Assembly (NCBI RefSeq): GCF_014836405.1
Contig: NZ_JACSQU010000002.1
Coordinates: forward strand, 373,046-437,045
Direction of reading: 5' to 3'
Source of the DNA: Brevundimonas guildfordensis
GTDB lineage: Bacteria > Pseudomonadota > Alphaproteobacteria > Caulobacterales > Caulobacteraceae
Length of the DNA stretch: 64,000 bases
A program made the translations under genes and the position numbers. Positions 46,841 through 55,447 of the stretch are shown here, one piece after another. Under the pieces are notes generated by a model. The model was not told where the DNA came from and did no database searches. It saw only the letters and a list, made by a program, of their open reading frames with translations. Numbering within the stretch: the stretch's first letter is position 1; the number at the start of each line of letters is the position of its first letter.

Positions 46841-47431
46841 ATGGACACGCAGACGCTCCGCCGCACGCCCGAAGACACCCGGCGCCAGATCATCGACATG
46901 GCGATCGAGGTGGCCGCCGACCAGGGGGCCACGGCCGTCACGCTGGATGCGGTGGTGGCGCGCCTGCCGTTCAGCAAAGGCGCCCTGCTGCATCACTTTC
47001 CGAGCAAGCTGGCTCTGCTGGAAGGCGTGATCGACCATCTGGCGCTGGAGATGACGACGGCGGTGCTGGCCGAGGCGGCGCGCGACCCGAACCCTTATGG
47101 GCGCAATGCGCGGGCCTATCTGAGGACGGTGGTCAATGAGCCGGCGACCGAGCGGGACGTGAGCATCGGGCGGGCCGTCCTGGCCGCCTGCGCAATCGAG
47201 GCCAGCCTCATCCCGCGTTGGCGTGAGGCGATCCGCAGCCTGACGGTCGGAGACCCGGAGGATCCGATGGGCCGGGACGACTCCCTGATGCTGCGGCTGA
47301 TCGCCGACGGCCTGTGGATGAGCGACCTGTTCGGCACCCATGAGGTGTCGTTGGAGCAACGCAAGGCCCTGCTGTCGCTGCTGACGCCGGGCGGCATGCT
47401 GACGGACGGCCAGGCCGAGGTCGGCGCATGA
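46841..47431 (+). CDS. TetR family transcriptional regulator
   Basis: 196 residues. The N-terminal helix-turn-helix is clear: IIDMAIEVAADQGATAVTLDAVVARLPFSKGALLHHFPSKLALLEGVIDHL (about 14-65). The C-terminal ligand domain is helical, with TERDVSIGRAVLAACAIEASLI. It probably senses a cationic drug and controls itself and the SMR gene, whose start overlaps its stop (ATGA). A palindromic operator lies directly upstream. Confidence 0.93.
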   Translation: MDTQTLRRTPEDTRRQIIDMAIEVAADQGATAVTLDAVVARLPFSKGALLHHFPSKLALLEGVIDHLALEMTTAVLAEAARDPNPYGRNARAYLRTVVNEPATERDVSIGRAVLAACAIEASLIPRWREAIRSLTVGDPEDPMGRDDSLMLRLIADGLWMSDLFGTHEVSLEQRKALLSLLTPGGMLTDGQAEVGA

Positions 47432-47766
47432 CTCTGACGACCTGGTTGGCCCTGCTGGGCGCGATCGGCTTCGAGGTCATGGGGACCACCCTGCTGCAGC
47501 AGTCGCAGCAGTTCACCCGGCCCTGGCCGACGGCGGGGCTGGCGGTCTGTTACGGCATCGCCTTCTATCTGCTGACCCTGGCTCTCAAGCAGATGCCGGT
47601 GGGGCTGGCCTATGCGATCTGGAGCGGGTTGGGGGTGGTGCTGATCTCGGTGATCGGCGTCTTTCTGTTCAAGCAGAAGCTGGACGCTCCGGCGGTTCTC
47701 GGCCTGGCCATGATCATCGGCGGCGTGGTGGTGATCAACTTGTTCTCCCGCAGCGTGACGCACTGA
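47428..47766 (+). CDS. SMR family small multidrug efflux protein
   Basis: 112 residues with four transmembrane helices, the usual EmrE size. The essential membrane Glu is at residue 16 (GAIGFEVMG). Family landmarks are LALKQMPVGLAYAIWSGLGVVLISVIGVFLFKQKL and a C-terminal helix GLAMIIGGVVVINL. Such proteins form antiparallel dimers that exchange protons for quaternary cations or guanidinium. Co-transcription with TetR is certain from the 4-base overlap. It acts in the inner membrane. Confidence 0.94.
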   Translation: MTLTTWLALLGAIGFEVMGTTLLQQSQQFTRPWPTAGLAVCYGIAFYLLTLALKQMPVGLAYAIWSGLGVVLISVIGVFLFKQKLDAPAVLGLAMIIGGVVVINLFSRSVTH

Positions 47767-47827
47767 AGCCGGACGCGAGCGCAGGCGGAAGGCGACATAG
47801 AGGCTTTTGAGGCGTATAGGCGCGCCC

Positions 47828-48313
47828 ATGAGTTCCGCGTCCGCCAAGCCCTTCTGGGAAACCAAGACGCTCGCCGAGATGTCGCCGAGCGAGTGGGAAA
47901 GCCTGTGCGACGGCTGCGGCCTGTGCTGCGTCATCCGGTTCGAGGACGAGGACACGGGCCGGATCATTCCGACGCGGGTGCACTGCAAGCTGTTCGACAC
48001 GGACGCCTGTACCTGCACCGACTACGCTGATCGTCAGGCCGAGGTGCCGGACTGCGTGCAATTGACGCCCGGCAACATCCAGCAACTGAAGTGGATGCCG
48101 CTGTCGTGCGCCTATCGGCGTCTGCATGAGGGGCGACCGCTGGCCTGGTGGCACCCGCTGGTCTCGGGTGACCGGGAGACGGTGCATACGGCCGGGGTGT
48201 CGGTGCGGCGTCAGACCGTGTGCGAGACGGCGCTGAAGGAACCCGAGGACGCCCTGGAATTCGAGGCGCCGGAGTGGATGGCGGAGCGGGGGACCCAAGA
48301 TCGGTCCAGCTAA
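47828..48313 (+). CDS. YcgN/UPF0260 cysteine-cluster protein
   Basis: 161 residues from ATG 47828. The family pattern [36 protein letters not shown] is at about 8-45. Eight or more Cys are present: CDGCGLCC, then [15 protein letters not shown] and DCVQL, then SCAYRRL, a YkgJ-like iron/zinc cluster site. The end [23 protein letters not shown] is diagnostic for UPF0260. The function is unknown. It is followed by the large hybrid kinase after 67 bases. Confidence 0.9.
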   Translation: MSSASAKPFWETKTLAEMSPSEWESLCDGCGLCCVIRFEDEDTGRIIPTRVHCKLFDTDACTCTDYADRQAEVPDCVQLTPGNIQQLKWMPLSCAYRRLHEGRPLAWWHPLVSGDRETVHTAGVSVRRQTVCETALKEPEDALEFEAPEWMAERGTQDRSS

Positions 48314-48380
48314 CCCAGTTTTGCTAACGAAAAATTTTGGGGTTAGGCGCGATAACGATCAGCCGATCGGGGAGCGCAGC

Positions 48381-50798
48381 GTGTCATTCACCAAGAGTAT
48401 CGAGGCCTTGGAAGGTCCCGGAGGACCGTTTCAGCGCCTGGTGGATTTCGCCGCGACCCTGTTCAACTGCCGGGCGGCGGTGGTCACTCTGCTGACCGAG
48501 CGGGACGCGGCCATCCGTTCCAGCACGGGGCTGTGCGTGCAGCGTATCCCGCTGGAAGACAGCCTGGCGCCCATCCTGACCGCCATGGGGCCGGGCGCCG
48601 TCCTGGTGGCCACAGATCCCAAGGCCGACGGGCGCCTGAAGGATCACCCCCTCGTTCGAAAGACGCCGCACCTGAAGTTCGTGGTCGGGATGACGCTGTG
48701 CCATCCCGCGGGGAGGCCGGTCGGCGCCTTCACTATCCTGGACGACCGGGAGCGGCCGGAACCGGACGCGGAGCAGATGGAGCAGCTCGCCAGCCTGGTG
48801 GGCATGGCCGAGGATATTATCGCCGGACTGGACGCCGCGCGCATTCGCGACGAGCGGCTGGAGACGCTGCGGCTGGTTGAGCAGATGTCCGGCGTCGGCC
48901 ACTGGCGTCTGGACCGAGCGACCAGCGTGGTCGAATGGTCGGACGAGGTCTATCGCATTCACGGGGTCACGCGCGAGACTTTCGACCCGAACCTGAACGA
49001 CGCCCTGGCTTTCTATGTCGACGGCGAGCGCGAACGCCTGAGAGCCATGATCGCGGAGGGGCTGGAGGCGGGCGAGCCGTATATGGCCAAGTTGGCCATC
49101 ATCCGGGCCGACGGCGAGGAGCGGCGGGTGCTGACCCATGCCGAGACGGAACGCGACGAGAACGGGCGCGTCACGGCCATGTTCGGCGTGTTTCAGGACG
49201 TGACCGAACAGGACCGGATGCTGGAGCGCGCGCGCCGCGACGAGAGCCGCTATCGCTTGCTGGCCGAGAACGTGGGCGACGTCATCACCCGCGTGAAGAT
49301 GGACGGGTCCAGCAAGTACATCTCGCCGGCCATCCAGCAACTGCTGGGGTGGACCTATGAGGAGATGAGCGGCCAGTCCACCGACTACGTCCACCCCGAG
49401 GACCGCCGCCTGGTCCTGCAGGCGATCGGCGAGGCGGTGAAGACCGGAACGCCGACACGCCTGGAGCACCGTGCGGTGCACCGCGCTGGCCATACGGTCT
49501 GGGTGGAATGCACCTTCAAGGCGCTGAAGGACGAACACGGCCAGGTCGACGACGTGGTGGTGGTGATCCGCGACATGACCAAGCGCAAGCTGCTGGAGCA
49601 CGAGGTCATCGAAGCCAAGGAGCGCGCCGAGGAGGCGACCCAGGCCAAGAGCGAGTTTCTGGCCAATATGAGCCACGAACTGCGCACCCCCCTGACCAGC
49701 GTGATCGGCTTTTCGGGCCTGCTGCAGTCGTCCGAGCATTTGCCGGCGGAAGAGCGCGTTTATGTCGAGCGCATCGCCACGGCTTCGGAGGCCCTGCTGG
49801 GCGTCATCAACGACATTCTCGACTACTCCAAGCTGGAGGCCGACGCGATCGAGATGGACCCCGAGCCGTTCGACACGCGCGCCCTGGTGGAAGGTGCGGC
49901 GGCGATCATTGAAAGCCAGTGCTCGGCCAAGGGGCTGACGCTCAATGTGGTGGTGGCGGCGGAAACGCCCGACCGCCTGACCGGCGACAAGGGACGGTTG
50001 CGGCAGGTGATGCTCAACTTCCTGTCCAATGCGGCCAAGTTCACCGCCAAGGGGACGGTGACCCTGAAGGTCGGCGGTCGGCCCGAGGGAGATGGCGGGT
50101 GGCGCATGCGGGTGGAGGTGAGCGACACCGGCATCGGCATTCCGCCCGAGAAGATGAACGAACTGTTCCGACGCTTCACCCAGGCCGACGCCTCGACGAC
50201 GCGGGTCTATGGCGGGACGGGGCTGGGACTGGCGATCTCGCGGCGGCTGATCGAGCTGATGGGCGGCGAGGTTGGGGTGGACAGCACGCCGGGCGTCGGC
50301 TCGACCTTCTGGTTCGAGGCGCCGCTGACGGCGGCGGCGGCGGCGGGCCCGGCCGCCAGAGCCGATGATCGCGCCGAGCAGGCGGGGCTGCGCGGGCGGG
50401 TGCTGATGGCCGACGACGCCGCGGCCAACCGCGAGCTGGTCAGCGCCATCCTGAGGAATCTCGGGCTCGAGATCGACACGGTCGCCGACGGCGCCGAGGC
50501 GGTGCATGCGGCCCATTCCGGCGGCTATGACCTGGTGCTGATGGACGTGCACATGCCGGTCATGGACGGGCTGACGGCGACGCGGGAAATCCGCCGGATG
50601 CAGGCCCACAGCGAGCGCCGCATCCCGATCCTGGCGCTGACCGCCAACGTGCAGGCTGACCAGGTGAAGCGCTGTCTGGACGCCGGCATGGACGGGCATC
50701 TGGCCAAGCCGATCCAGATTCCGGAGCTGGCGGCGGCCCTGGCCTGGTGGCTGGGCGAGGGCCAAACGCCCAGCGAAGCGACGCGGTCGGGCGCCTGA
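48381..50798 (+). CDS. Soluble hybrid histidine kinase (GAF-PAS-PAS-HisKA-HATPase-REC)
   Basis: 805 residues from GTG 48381, which has GGAG about eight bases upstream; an in-frame TTG at 48321 would add 20 residues. No transmembrane helix is visible. Order: GAF (about 10-155), PAS-PAC (about 170-285, VGHWRLDRATSVVEWS...), second PAS-PAC (about 295-415), HisKA with His432 (ANMSHELRTP), HATPase (NFLSNAAKFTAKG, GTGLGLAISRRL), then a receiver with Asp722 (LMDVHMPVMDG). The signal is cytosolic and unknown. There is no Hpt or output regulator beside it. It lies 109 bases before the GTA cluster; whether it controls the GTA is open. Confidence 0.92.
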   Translation: MSFTKSIEALEGPGGPFQRLVDFAATLFNCRAAVVTLLTERDAAIRSSTGLCVQRIPLEDSLAPILTAMGPGAVLVATDPKADGRLKDHPLVRKTPHLKFVVGMTLCHPAGRPVGAFTILDDRERPEPDAEQMEQLASLVGMAEDIIAGLDAARIRDERLETLRLVEQMSGVGHWRLDRATSVVEWSDEVYRIHGVTRETFDPNLNDALAFYVDGERERLRAMIAEGLEAGEPYMAKLAIIRADGEERRVLTHAETERDENGRVTAMFGVFQDVTEQDRMLERARRDESRYRLLAENVGDVITRVKMDGSSKYISPAIQQLLGWTYEEMSGQSTDYVHPEDRRLVLQAIGEAVKTGTPTRLEHRAVHRAGHTVWVECTFKALKDEHGQVDDVVVVIRDMTKRKLLEHEVIEAKERAEEATQAKSEFLANMSHELRTPLTSVIGFSGLLQSSEHLPAEERVYVERIATASEALLGVINDILDYSKLEADAIEMDPEPFDTRALVEGAAAIIESQCSAKGLTLNVVVAAETPDRLTGDKGRLRQVMLNFLSNAAKFTAKGTVTLKVGGRPEGDGGWRMRVEVSDTGIGIPPEKMNELFRRFTQADASTTRVYGGTGLGLAISRRLIELMGGEVGVDSTPGVGSTFWFEAPLTAAAAAGPAARADDRAEQAGLRGRVLMADDAAANRELVSAILRNLGLEIDTVADGAEAVHAAHSGGYDLVLMDVHMPVMDGLTATREIRRMQAHSERRIPILALTANVQADQVKRCLDAGMDGHLAKPIQIPELAAALAWWLGEGQTPSEATRSGA

Positions 50799-50907
50799 GC
50801 CCGGCGGGCTTTGCGATAGCGCCCGCCAAGGCCGGGAAATTCCTGCGTTTGATGCAAGCTCGGCGCCCTTTGCACGCCTGAGGACGCTGCTCGGCTATGG
50901 TTCAGTC

Positions 50908-51372
50908 ATGGCGGGAAAAGCGGATCAGGGCGGGGCGGCGGGGACGACCGCGGCGTGGCTGGGCGAGGTCTTCGCCAGTCTGAGGACTGCGACAGACCAG
51001 GCGATCGCCGTGGTGACGGCGGCCGAGCCGCCCGCCGATGTGGCCGAGGCCGAGAAGCGGGCGCGCGCCATCGGCGTTCTGGCCCGCACGGCCAAGGCGG
51101 TGGCGGCGCTGGAAGCCGACCTGATCCGCAAGAGCCGCAGCCCTGAAGAGGATGGAATGAGCGACGACGACCGTGACCTCAGCGACGCCGAACTGGCCGG
51201 GCTTCAGGCCGAATTCTTCGCCCGTGTCGATCATCTCGTCGCAGCCATCGAGCGCAAGTCGCTGGCTGCGGGACTGGATCGAGAGCCTGCCGCACGAACA
51301 GCGGGGGGCGGCGCTGAGGGCGGCGGTCAAGGCGACGCCGAGGCTGAACGACGACCAGATCGCGCCGCGTGA
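50908..51372 (+). CDS. GTA g1: small terminase-like protein
   Basis: 154 residues. The N-terminal half is helical: WLGEVFASLRTATDQAIAVVTA and EAEKRARAIGVLARTAKAVAALEADLI (about 17-75). Then an acidic part MSDDDRDLSDAELAGLQAEFFARVDHLVAAIERK (about 83-117), and a disordered Gly/Ala end. In RcGTA the g1 product is the small terminase that starts DNA packaging together with TerL. Its last 200 bases also lie inside the open TerL frame. ATG 50908 begins at a clear gap after the kinase, so the GTA promoter should be in 50799-50907. Confidence 0.7.
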   Translation: MAGKADQGGAAGTTAAWLGEVFASLRTATDQAIAVVTAAEPPADVAEAEKRARAIGVLARTAKAVAALEADLIRKSRSPEEDGMSDDDRDLSDAELAGLQAEFFARVDHLVAAIERKSLAAGLDREPAARTAGGGAEGGGQGDAEAERRPDRAA

Positions 51373-52513
51373 GGACTGGCGCACCTGGGTGCTGCTGGGC
51401 GGGCGCGGGTCGGGCAAGACCTTCGCCGGCGGCTTCTGGATGAACGAACTGGCGCGGGGCGCCGACCGGACCTTCGCCCTGGTCGGAACGGCGCTGCACG
51501 ACGTGCGCGAGGTGATGGTCGAGGGACCGTCGGGGCTGAAGGCTCAGGCGACGGCGGACAACCGGCCGCGCTGGGAGGCGGGGCGGCGCAGGCTGATCTG
51601 GCCCTCGGGCGCGGCGGCCTATGCGTTTTCGGCCGAAGACCCGGACAGCTTGCGGGGACCGCAGTTTCACGCGGCCTGGGCGGATGAGTTCTGCGCCTGG
51701 AGGAACATCGAGGCCACGCTGTCGAACCTGAGGTTCGGGCTGCGTCTGGGGGCGGACCCGAAGCTGGCGATCACGACGACGCCCCGGCCGATCCCGGCGC
51801 TGAGGCGCCTGTTGGCCGAGCCGGGGGTGGTGAAGGCGCGGCTGGCGACCAAGGACAACGCCGGCAATCTGGCGCCGGGGTTCCTGGGCCATCTGCAGAG
51901 CCTCTACGCCGGGACGCGGCTGGAGGCGCAGGAGATGGAAGGGCTGGTGGTCGAGGCCGACGGCGCCCTGTTCCGGGCCGAGGATCTGGCGCGGGCGCGG
52001 GGCAGCCGACCGGCGAAGTTTGAGCGGGTGGTGGTGGCGGTCGATCCGCCCGCCAGCGCCCACGGCGACGCCTGCGGGATCGTGGTCGCGGGGCGCAAGG
52101 ACAAGACGGGCTATGTGCTGGCCGACCGGTCGGCGCGCGGCCTGTCGCCCGCCGGATGGGCGCGGCGCGTGGCTGAGACGGCGCGCGAATTCGACGCCGA
52201 CCTGGTGCTGGCCGAGGCCAATCAGGGCGGGGAGATGGTGCGGACCCTGCTGGGGCAGGCGGATTGCCCGGCGCAGGTGAAGCTGGTGCACGCCAGCCGG
52301 TCGAAGAAGGCGCGGGCCGAGCCGGTGGCGGCGCTCTACGAGCAGGGGCGGGTGGTTCACTGCGGGGCGTTTCCGGCGCTGGAAGAGGAGATGATGGCGC
52401 TGGGGAGCGAGACGCCGGGGGGCAAGAGCCCAGACCGGGCGGACGCCCTGGTGTGGGGGCTGACGCACCTGCTGCTGGCCGGGAAGACGCAGCCGAGGTT
52501 GCGGGCGCTGTGA
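51173..52513 (+). CDS. GTA g2: large terminase
   Basis: ATPase-nuclease motor that cuts and packs host DNA into the head. 446 residues as given from ATG 51173; GTG 51224 is a possible start. Walker A GGRGSGKT is at 76-83 and Walker B-like AWADE at 168-172, with GPQFH just before. The RNase-H-like nuclease domain begins near VVVAVDPPAS, with later Asp/Glu residues in DLVLAEANQGGEMV and SPDRADALVWG. No start exists beyond 51224 before the ATPase fold, so overlap with g1 is at least 149 bases. The stop is 50 bases before portal, with a small repeat in the gap. Confidence 0.93.
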   Translation: MTSATPNWPGFRPNSSPVSIISSQPSSASRWLRDWIESLPHEQRGAALRAAVKATPRLNDDQIAPREDWRTWVLLGGRGSGKTFAGGFWMNELARGADRTFALVGTALHDVREVMVEGPSGLKAQATADNRPRWEAGRRRLIWPSGAAAYAFSAEDPDSLRGPQFHAAWADEFCAWRNIEATLSNLRFGLRLGADPKLAITTTPRPIPALRRLLAEPGVVKARLATKDNAGNLAPGFLGHLQSLYAGTRLEAQEMEGLVVEADGALFRAEDLARARGSRPAKFERVVVAVDPPASAHGDACGIVVAGRKDKTGYVLADRSARGLSPAGWARRVAETAREFDADLVLAEANQGGEMVRTLLGQADCPAQVKLVHASRSKKARAEPVAALYEQGRVVHCGAFPALEEEMMALGSETPGGKSPDRADALVWGLTHLLLAGKTQPRLRAL

Positions 52514-52519
52514 TCTGAT

Positions 52520-52542
52520 CCTTCTCCCGCAAGAGGCGAAGG
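52520..52542. repeat. Degenerate half-copy of a palindromic repeat
   Basis: 23 bases between TerL and portal differ at three positions from the right arm of the larger repeat at 56825-56955. It forms a CCTTC/GAAGG hairpin. The GAAGGG at its end may act as, or hide, a ribosome site for portal. Confidence 0.6.
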
Positions 52543-52563
52543 GAAAATGACATGGAGATTTCA

Positions 52564-53730
52564 ATGGATTGGCGACGACCGTTCGGTCGGCGGCGCGTTG
52601 CTGCGCCCGAAATCAAGGACAGCCGCACCGGGCCGCTGATCGCCCTGACGGGGGCGGGCCGCGCGCGATGGACGCCGCGCGATTACGCGCATCTGGCGGA
52701 CGAGGGGTTCGGCAAGAACGCCGTGGCCTATCGCTGTGTGCGGATGATCGCGGAGGCGGCCGCCTCGACGCCGCTGATAGTGATGGTCGGGGGCGTGCGC
52801 AGCGCGGATCACCCGCTGGCGCGGCTGATCGACAAGCCCAACCCGGAGCAGTCGGGCGGTGAGCTGATGGAGGCGCTCTATGGGGCGCTGCAGACGGCGG
52901 GCAACGCCTATGTCGAGGCGACCGGCGACGCCGACGGGGACGGCTCGCCCGATGAACTGTGGGCGTTGAGGCCGGATCGGGTGAAGGTGGTCCCCGGAAG
53001 GGCGGGCTGGCCGGAAGCCTATGAGTATGCGGTCGGCGGGCGCGCGGTGCGGATCGGGCGGCATGGCGACGGATGGTCGCCGGTCATGCATCTGAAGCTG
53101 TTTCATCCGACGGACGATCACTACGGGTTCTCGCCCCTGGAGGCGGCGGCCTTCGCCATCGACGTGCACAATGCGTCGGGGGCCTGGAACAAGGCGCTGC
53201 TGGACAATGCGGCGCGGCCCTCAGGGGCGCTGGTCTATGGGGCCAAGGACGGAGAGCGGCTGACGGCGGACCAGTTCGAGGCGCTGAAGGCGGAGCTGGG
53301 CGAGGCCCATGCCGGGGCGCGGAACGCCGGGCGGCCGCTGCTGCTGGAAGGCGGGCTGGACTGGAAGCCGATGAGCCTGACGCCGCACGACATGGACTTC
53401 ATCGCCGGGAAACACGCGGCGGCGCGAGAGATCGCCCTGGCCTTTGGGGTGCCGCCGCAACTGCTGGGGATACCCGGCGATGCGACCTACGCCAACTATC
53501 GCGAGGCGAACGCGGCCTTCTGGCGCGGGACGGTGATCCCGCTGGTGAGGAAGGCGGCGGGGGCGATGACGGGCTGGCTGGGGAGCCGCTTCGTCGACTG
53601 CCGGATCGAGCCGGATCTGGATGCAGTTCCGGCCCTTCAGGTCGAGCGGGATGCGCTGTGGGCGCGGCTGAACGCAGCGAGCTTCCTGACGCAGGACGAG
53701 CGGCGCCGGATGGTGGGGGTGGGCGAGTGA
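52564..53730 (+). CDS. GTA g3: HK97-type portal protein
   Basis: Dodecameric ring at the head vertex through which DNA enters. 388 residues from ATG 52564, which has GGAG six bases before it; ATG 52552 is also in frame. Visible family parts: NAVAYRCVRMIAEAAASTPLIVM, NPEQSGGELMEALYGALQTAGNAYVE, the wing WALRPDRVKVVPG, GFSPLEAAAFAIDVHNASGAWNKALLDN, and the stem/tunnel region DFIAGKHAAAREIALAFGVPPQLLGIPGDATYANYREANAAFWR. All are standard for HK97 portals. The stop overlaps the next ATG. Confidence 0.95.
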   Translation: MDWRRPFGRRRVAAPEIKDSRTGPLIALTGAGRARWTPRDYAHLADEGFGKNAVAYRCVRMIAEAAASTPLIVMVGGVRSADHPLARLIDKPNPEQSGGELMEALYGALQTAGNAYVEATGDADGDGSPDELWALRPDRVKVVPGRAGWPEAYEYAVGGRAVRIGRHGDGWSPVMHLKLFHPTDDHYGFSPLEAAAFAIDVHNASGAWNKALLDNAARPSGALVYGAKDGERLTADQFEALKAELGEAHAGARNAGRPLLLEGGLDWKPMSLTPHDMDFIAGKHAAAREIALAFGVPPQLLGIPGDATYANYREANAAFWRGTVIPLVRKAAGAMTGWLGSRFVDCRIEPDLDAVPALQVERDALWARLNAASFLTQDERRRMVGVGE

Positions 53731-53954
53731 TGGAAGCGATGAAGAAGATGCCCGTGGCCCTGATCGCGGCGCTGCTGGTGCAGACCATCGGCGGTCTGGT
53801 GTGGGCCGGAGGGGCGGCGGCGCGGATCGCCACCCTGGAGCAGCGCGTGGATGAACAAAGGCTGGTCGCCGAGCGCCTGGCGCGGCTGGAGGCGCAGGGC
53901 GAGGCGACGCGCGCGGCGGTAGAGCGGATCGAGCGGCGGCTGGAGGAGACATGA
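53730..53954 (+). CDS. GTA g3.5-like small membrane/coiled-coil protein
   Basis: 74 residues. A short basic N-terminus (MEAMKKM) and one transmembrane helix (about 8-30, PVALIAALLVQTIGGLVWAGGAA) are followed by a coiled coil with heptad Leu/Val (ATLEQRVDEQRLVAERLARLEAQGE...AAVERIERRL). RcGTA has a similar small gene (g3.5) between portal and protease. The role is unknown. The start overlaps the portal stop (TGATG) and the end overlaps the protease start, so it is translated in the operon. Confidence 0.8.
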   Translation: MEAMKKMPVALIAALLVQTIGGLVWAGGAAARIATLEQRVDEQRLVAERLARLEAQGEATRAAVERIERRLEET

Positions 53955-54409
53955 TGGCGGCGATAAGCCGAACAAGGGCGGGGCTGGCCATCGCCGGCTA
54001 CGCCTCCCTGTGGGGCGTGGCGGACCTGAACGGGGACGTGACGGCGCGCGGCGTTTTCGCCGAGAGCCTGGCGAAGACCGGCGCGGGCGGAGTGCGGATG
54101 CTGCATCAGCATGAAAGCCGCGCCGTGGTCGGCGTCTGGGAGCGGATGGTCGAGGACGAACGCGGCCTGTGGGTCGAGGGGCGGATCGAGGACTGGTCCG
54201 CTGAGGCCCGCTATGCCGCCGCCCTGACGCGCGCCGGGGCGCTGGACGGGCTGTCGATCGGCTTTCGGGCGACGAAGGCGCGACGCGACGGGCGGCTCAG
54301 GGTGTTGAGCGCGGTCGAGCTGTGGGAGGTGTCGCTGGTGACGTTTCCGATGCTGCCGGGCGCGCGGTTCAGGCGCGCAAGGCCGGAAAAGGACGACGGC
54401 CGGCATTGA
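53951..54409 (+). CDS. GTA g4: HK97-family prohead protease
   Basis: Serine protease that matures the capsid. 152 residues. It opens IAGYASLWGVADLNGDVTARGVF, has the catalytic His in MLHQHES (residues 50-56), Ser102 in DGLSIGF, and ELWEVSLVTFP (123-133) for the third part of the site. Size and motifs are normal for the family. Its 3' end overlaps a convergent minus-strand gene by 41 bases. In other GTA clusters the capsid gene follows at once; here about 1.2 kb of antisense genes lie between. Confidence 0.93.
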   Translation: MMAAISRTRAGLAIAGYASLWGVADLNGDVTARGVFAESLAKTGAGGVRMLHQHESRAVVGVWERMVEDERGLWVEGRIEDWSAEARYAAALTRAGALDGLSIGFRATKARRDGRLRVLSAVELWEVSLVTFPMLPGARFRRARPEKDDGRH

Positions 54410-55019
54410 GGCCCTCGGCAACATAATGGTCGTGCATGGCGCGCAGCCAATGCCAGGTCACGAGGAGGAAGCCGATCGCAGTGAAGATGGCGTAGGTGCT
54501 CCAGTAGCTGAGAGGCCAGGGTCGACCCAGTCCACGCGTCAGTAGAGCGACAGGATCGTCCAGCAGGGCCAGGGCGGCTAGGGCGACGCTGAACACCAGG
54601 CAAAACGGAATAACGAATGGCGCCAGCCAGATCGGAGGTTTGGCGCCGAGGCGGGCGACGGCTGCCTGAAGCAGCGGGGGCAGGGTCGCCAGAGGAGGAT
54701 GGGAGCCGATGGCCAGAACCTCGTGAAGCGGCTCGTATTCCGGCTCGTCGGAAACCTGGGTCCGCTGGAGGGGTGTCAGGCGGCGATGGCGTTTTCTCTG
54801 CGCTTGGCTCTGCAGCCGGCCGATCAGGAATGAGGCGGCGGGCGGGACGAGCATGAGCAGAGGCGCAAACCAGATGAACCCGAGTTGACCATCGCCATGC
54901 TTGGCTACGGCGCAGAGGGACAGCGGCAACAGAGGCAGCCAGGCCCAGACAAGTTTCAGAATCCAGGACTGCCGGACGGCGTCAAGAACCTGCGAGGTTG
55001 GGCTTGAGACGATGGGCAT
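54369..55019 (-). CDS. Unknown four-helix membrane protein inserted in the GTA cluster
   Basis: 216 residues, no family recognised. Hydrophobic segments lie at about residues 20-38, 46-66, 130-152 and 172-192. A soluble loop (about 70-125) between the second and third is basic then acidic (QAQRKRHRRLTPLQRTQVSDEPEYEP). It ends in the 3' end of the protease gene, with 41 bases antisense. Its ATG overlaps the stop of the lipoprotein gene, so the two form a small operon running against the GTA. The base composition is slightly less GC-extreme than the flanking GTA genes, suggesting separate origin; this is an impression, not a measurement. Confidence 0.7.
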   Translation of the reverse strand: MPIVSSPTSQVLDAVRQSWILKLVWAWLPLLPLSLCAVAKHGDGQLGFIWFAPLLMLVPPAASFLIGRLQSQAQRKRHRRLTPLQRTQVSDEPEYEPLHEVLAIGSHPPLATLPPLLQAAVARLGAKPPIWLAPFVIPFCLVFSVALAALALLDDPVALLTRGLGRPWPLSYWSTYAIFTAIGFLLVTWHWLRAMHDHYVAEGLNAGRRPFPALRA

Positions 55020-55447
55020 CAGTCGGTCGTCTTCAATCGCGAACGGTTGGCGGCCGGGCCGTGCAGGCCGGGTTCCTGCTGGCGGTAGCCGCGTAGCAGG
55101 CGAGCGCAGGATTCGGGCGTCTGTCGGGCGGCGATATCGCGGCCGCGGGCATGGGCTTGGCGCAGGGCCTCCTGTCGGTCCGGGGCGGCGTAGGGGGCGT
55201 GGCGCCGCAGATGGGCCTCGAAGGTCTGGTCGCCATCCGGATCAAGGGCTTCGCAGGCGCCGAGGATCTCGAACAGGCGGGCGTCGAGGGAGACGTCGGT
55301 GGATAGGCGGGGCGGAGCGGCAGGCGCTGTCTGGGGCGAACCTTGGGACGAATTCTGGGACATGGTCGGACGCTCAGGGGTTGAGCAGGCCATGAGGGCG
55401 ATGGCCGACAGCGGAGCCGAGAGGGCGACGCCTACGAGTTTCAACAT
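55019..55447 (-). CDS. Small lipoprotein inserted in the GTA cluster
   Basis: 142 residues from ATG 55447, with GGAGG five bases before it on the minus strand. The lipoprotein signal is MLKLVGVALSAPLSAIALMAC, with lipid Cys at about residue 21. The mature part has a Ser/Gln/Pro linker, then a helical domain with two Cys (EILGACEALDPDGDQTFEAHL and QTPESCARLLRGYRQQEPG). No family was recognised. It is divergent from the capsid gene, so a promoter pair is expected in 55448-55582, where a CCGGGC/GCCCGG hairpin is seen. Confidence 0.75.
   Translation of the reverse strand: MLKLVGVALSAPLSAIALMACSTPERPTMSQNSSQGSPQTAPAAPPRLSTDVSLDARLFEILGACEALDPDGDQTFEAHLRRHAPYAAPDRQEALRQAHARGRDIAARQTPESCARLLRGYRQQEPGLHGPAANRSRLKTTD

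Noticed and set aside
54369-55447. Insertion sequence or transposon in the GTA cluster
   Set aside because: Neither inserted gene has transposase features and I found no terminal inverted repeats or target duplication around the pair.
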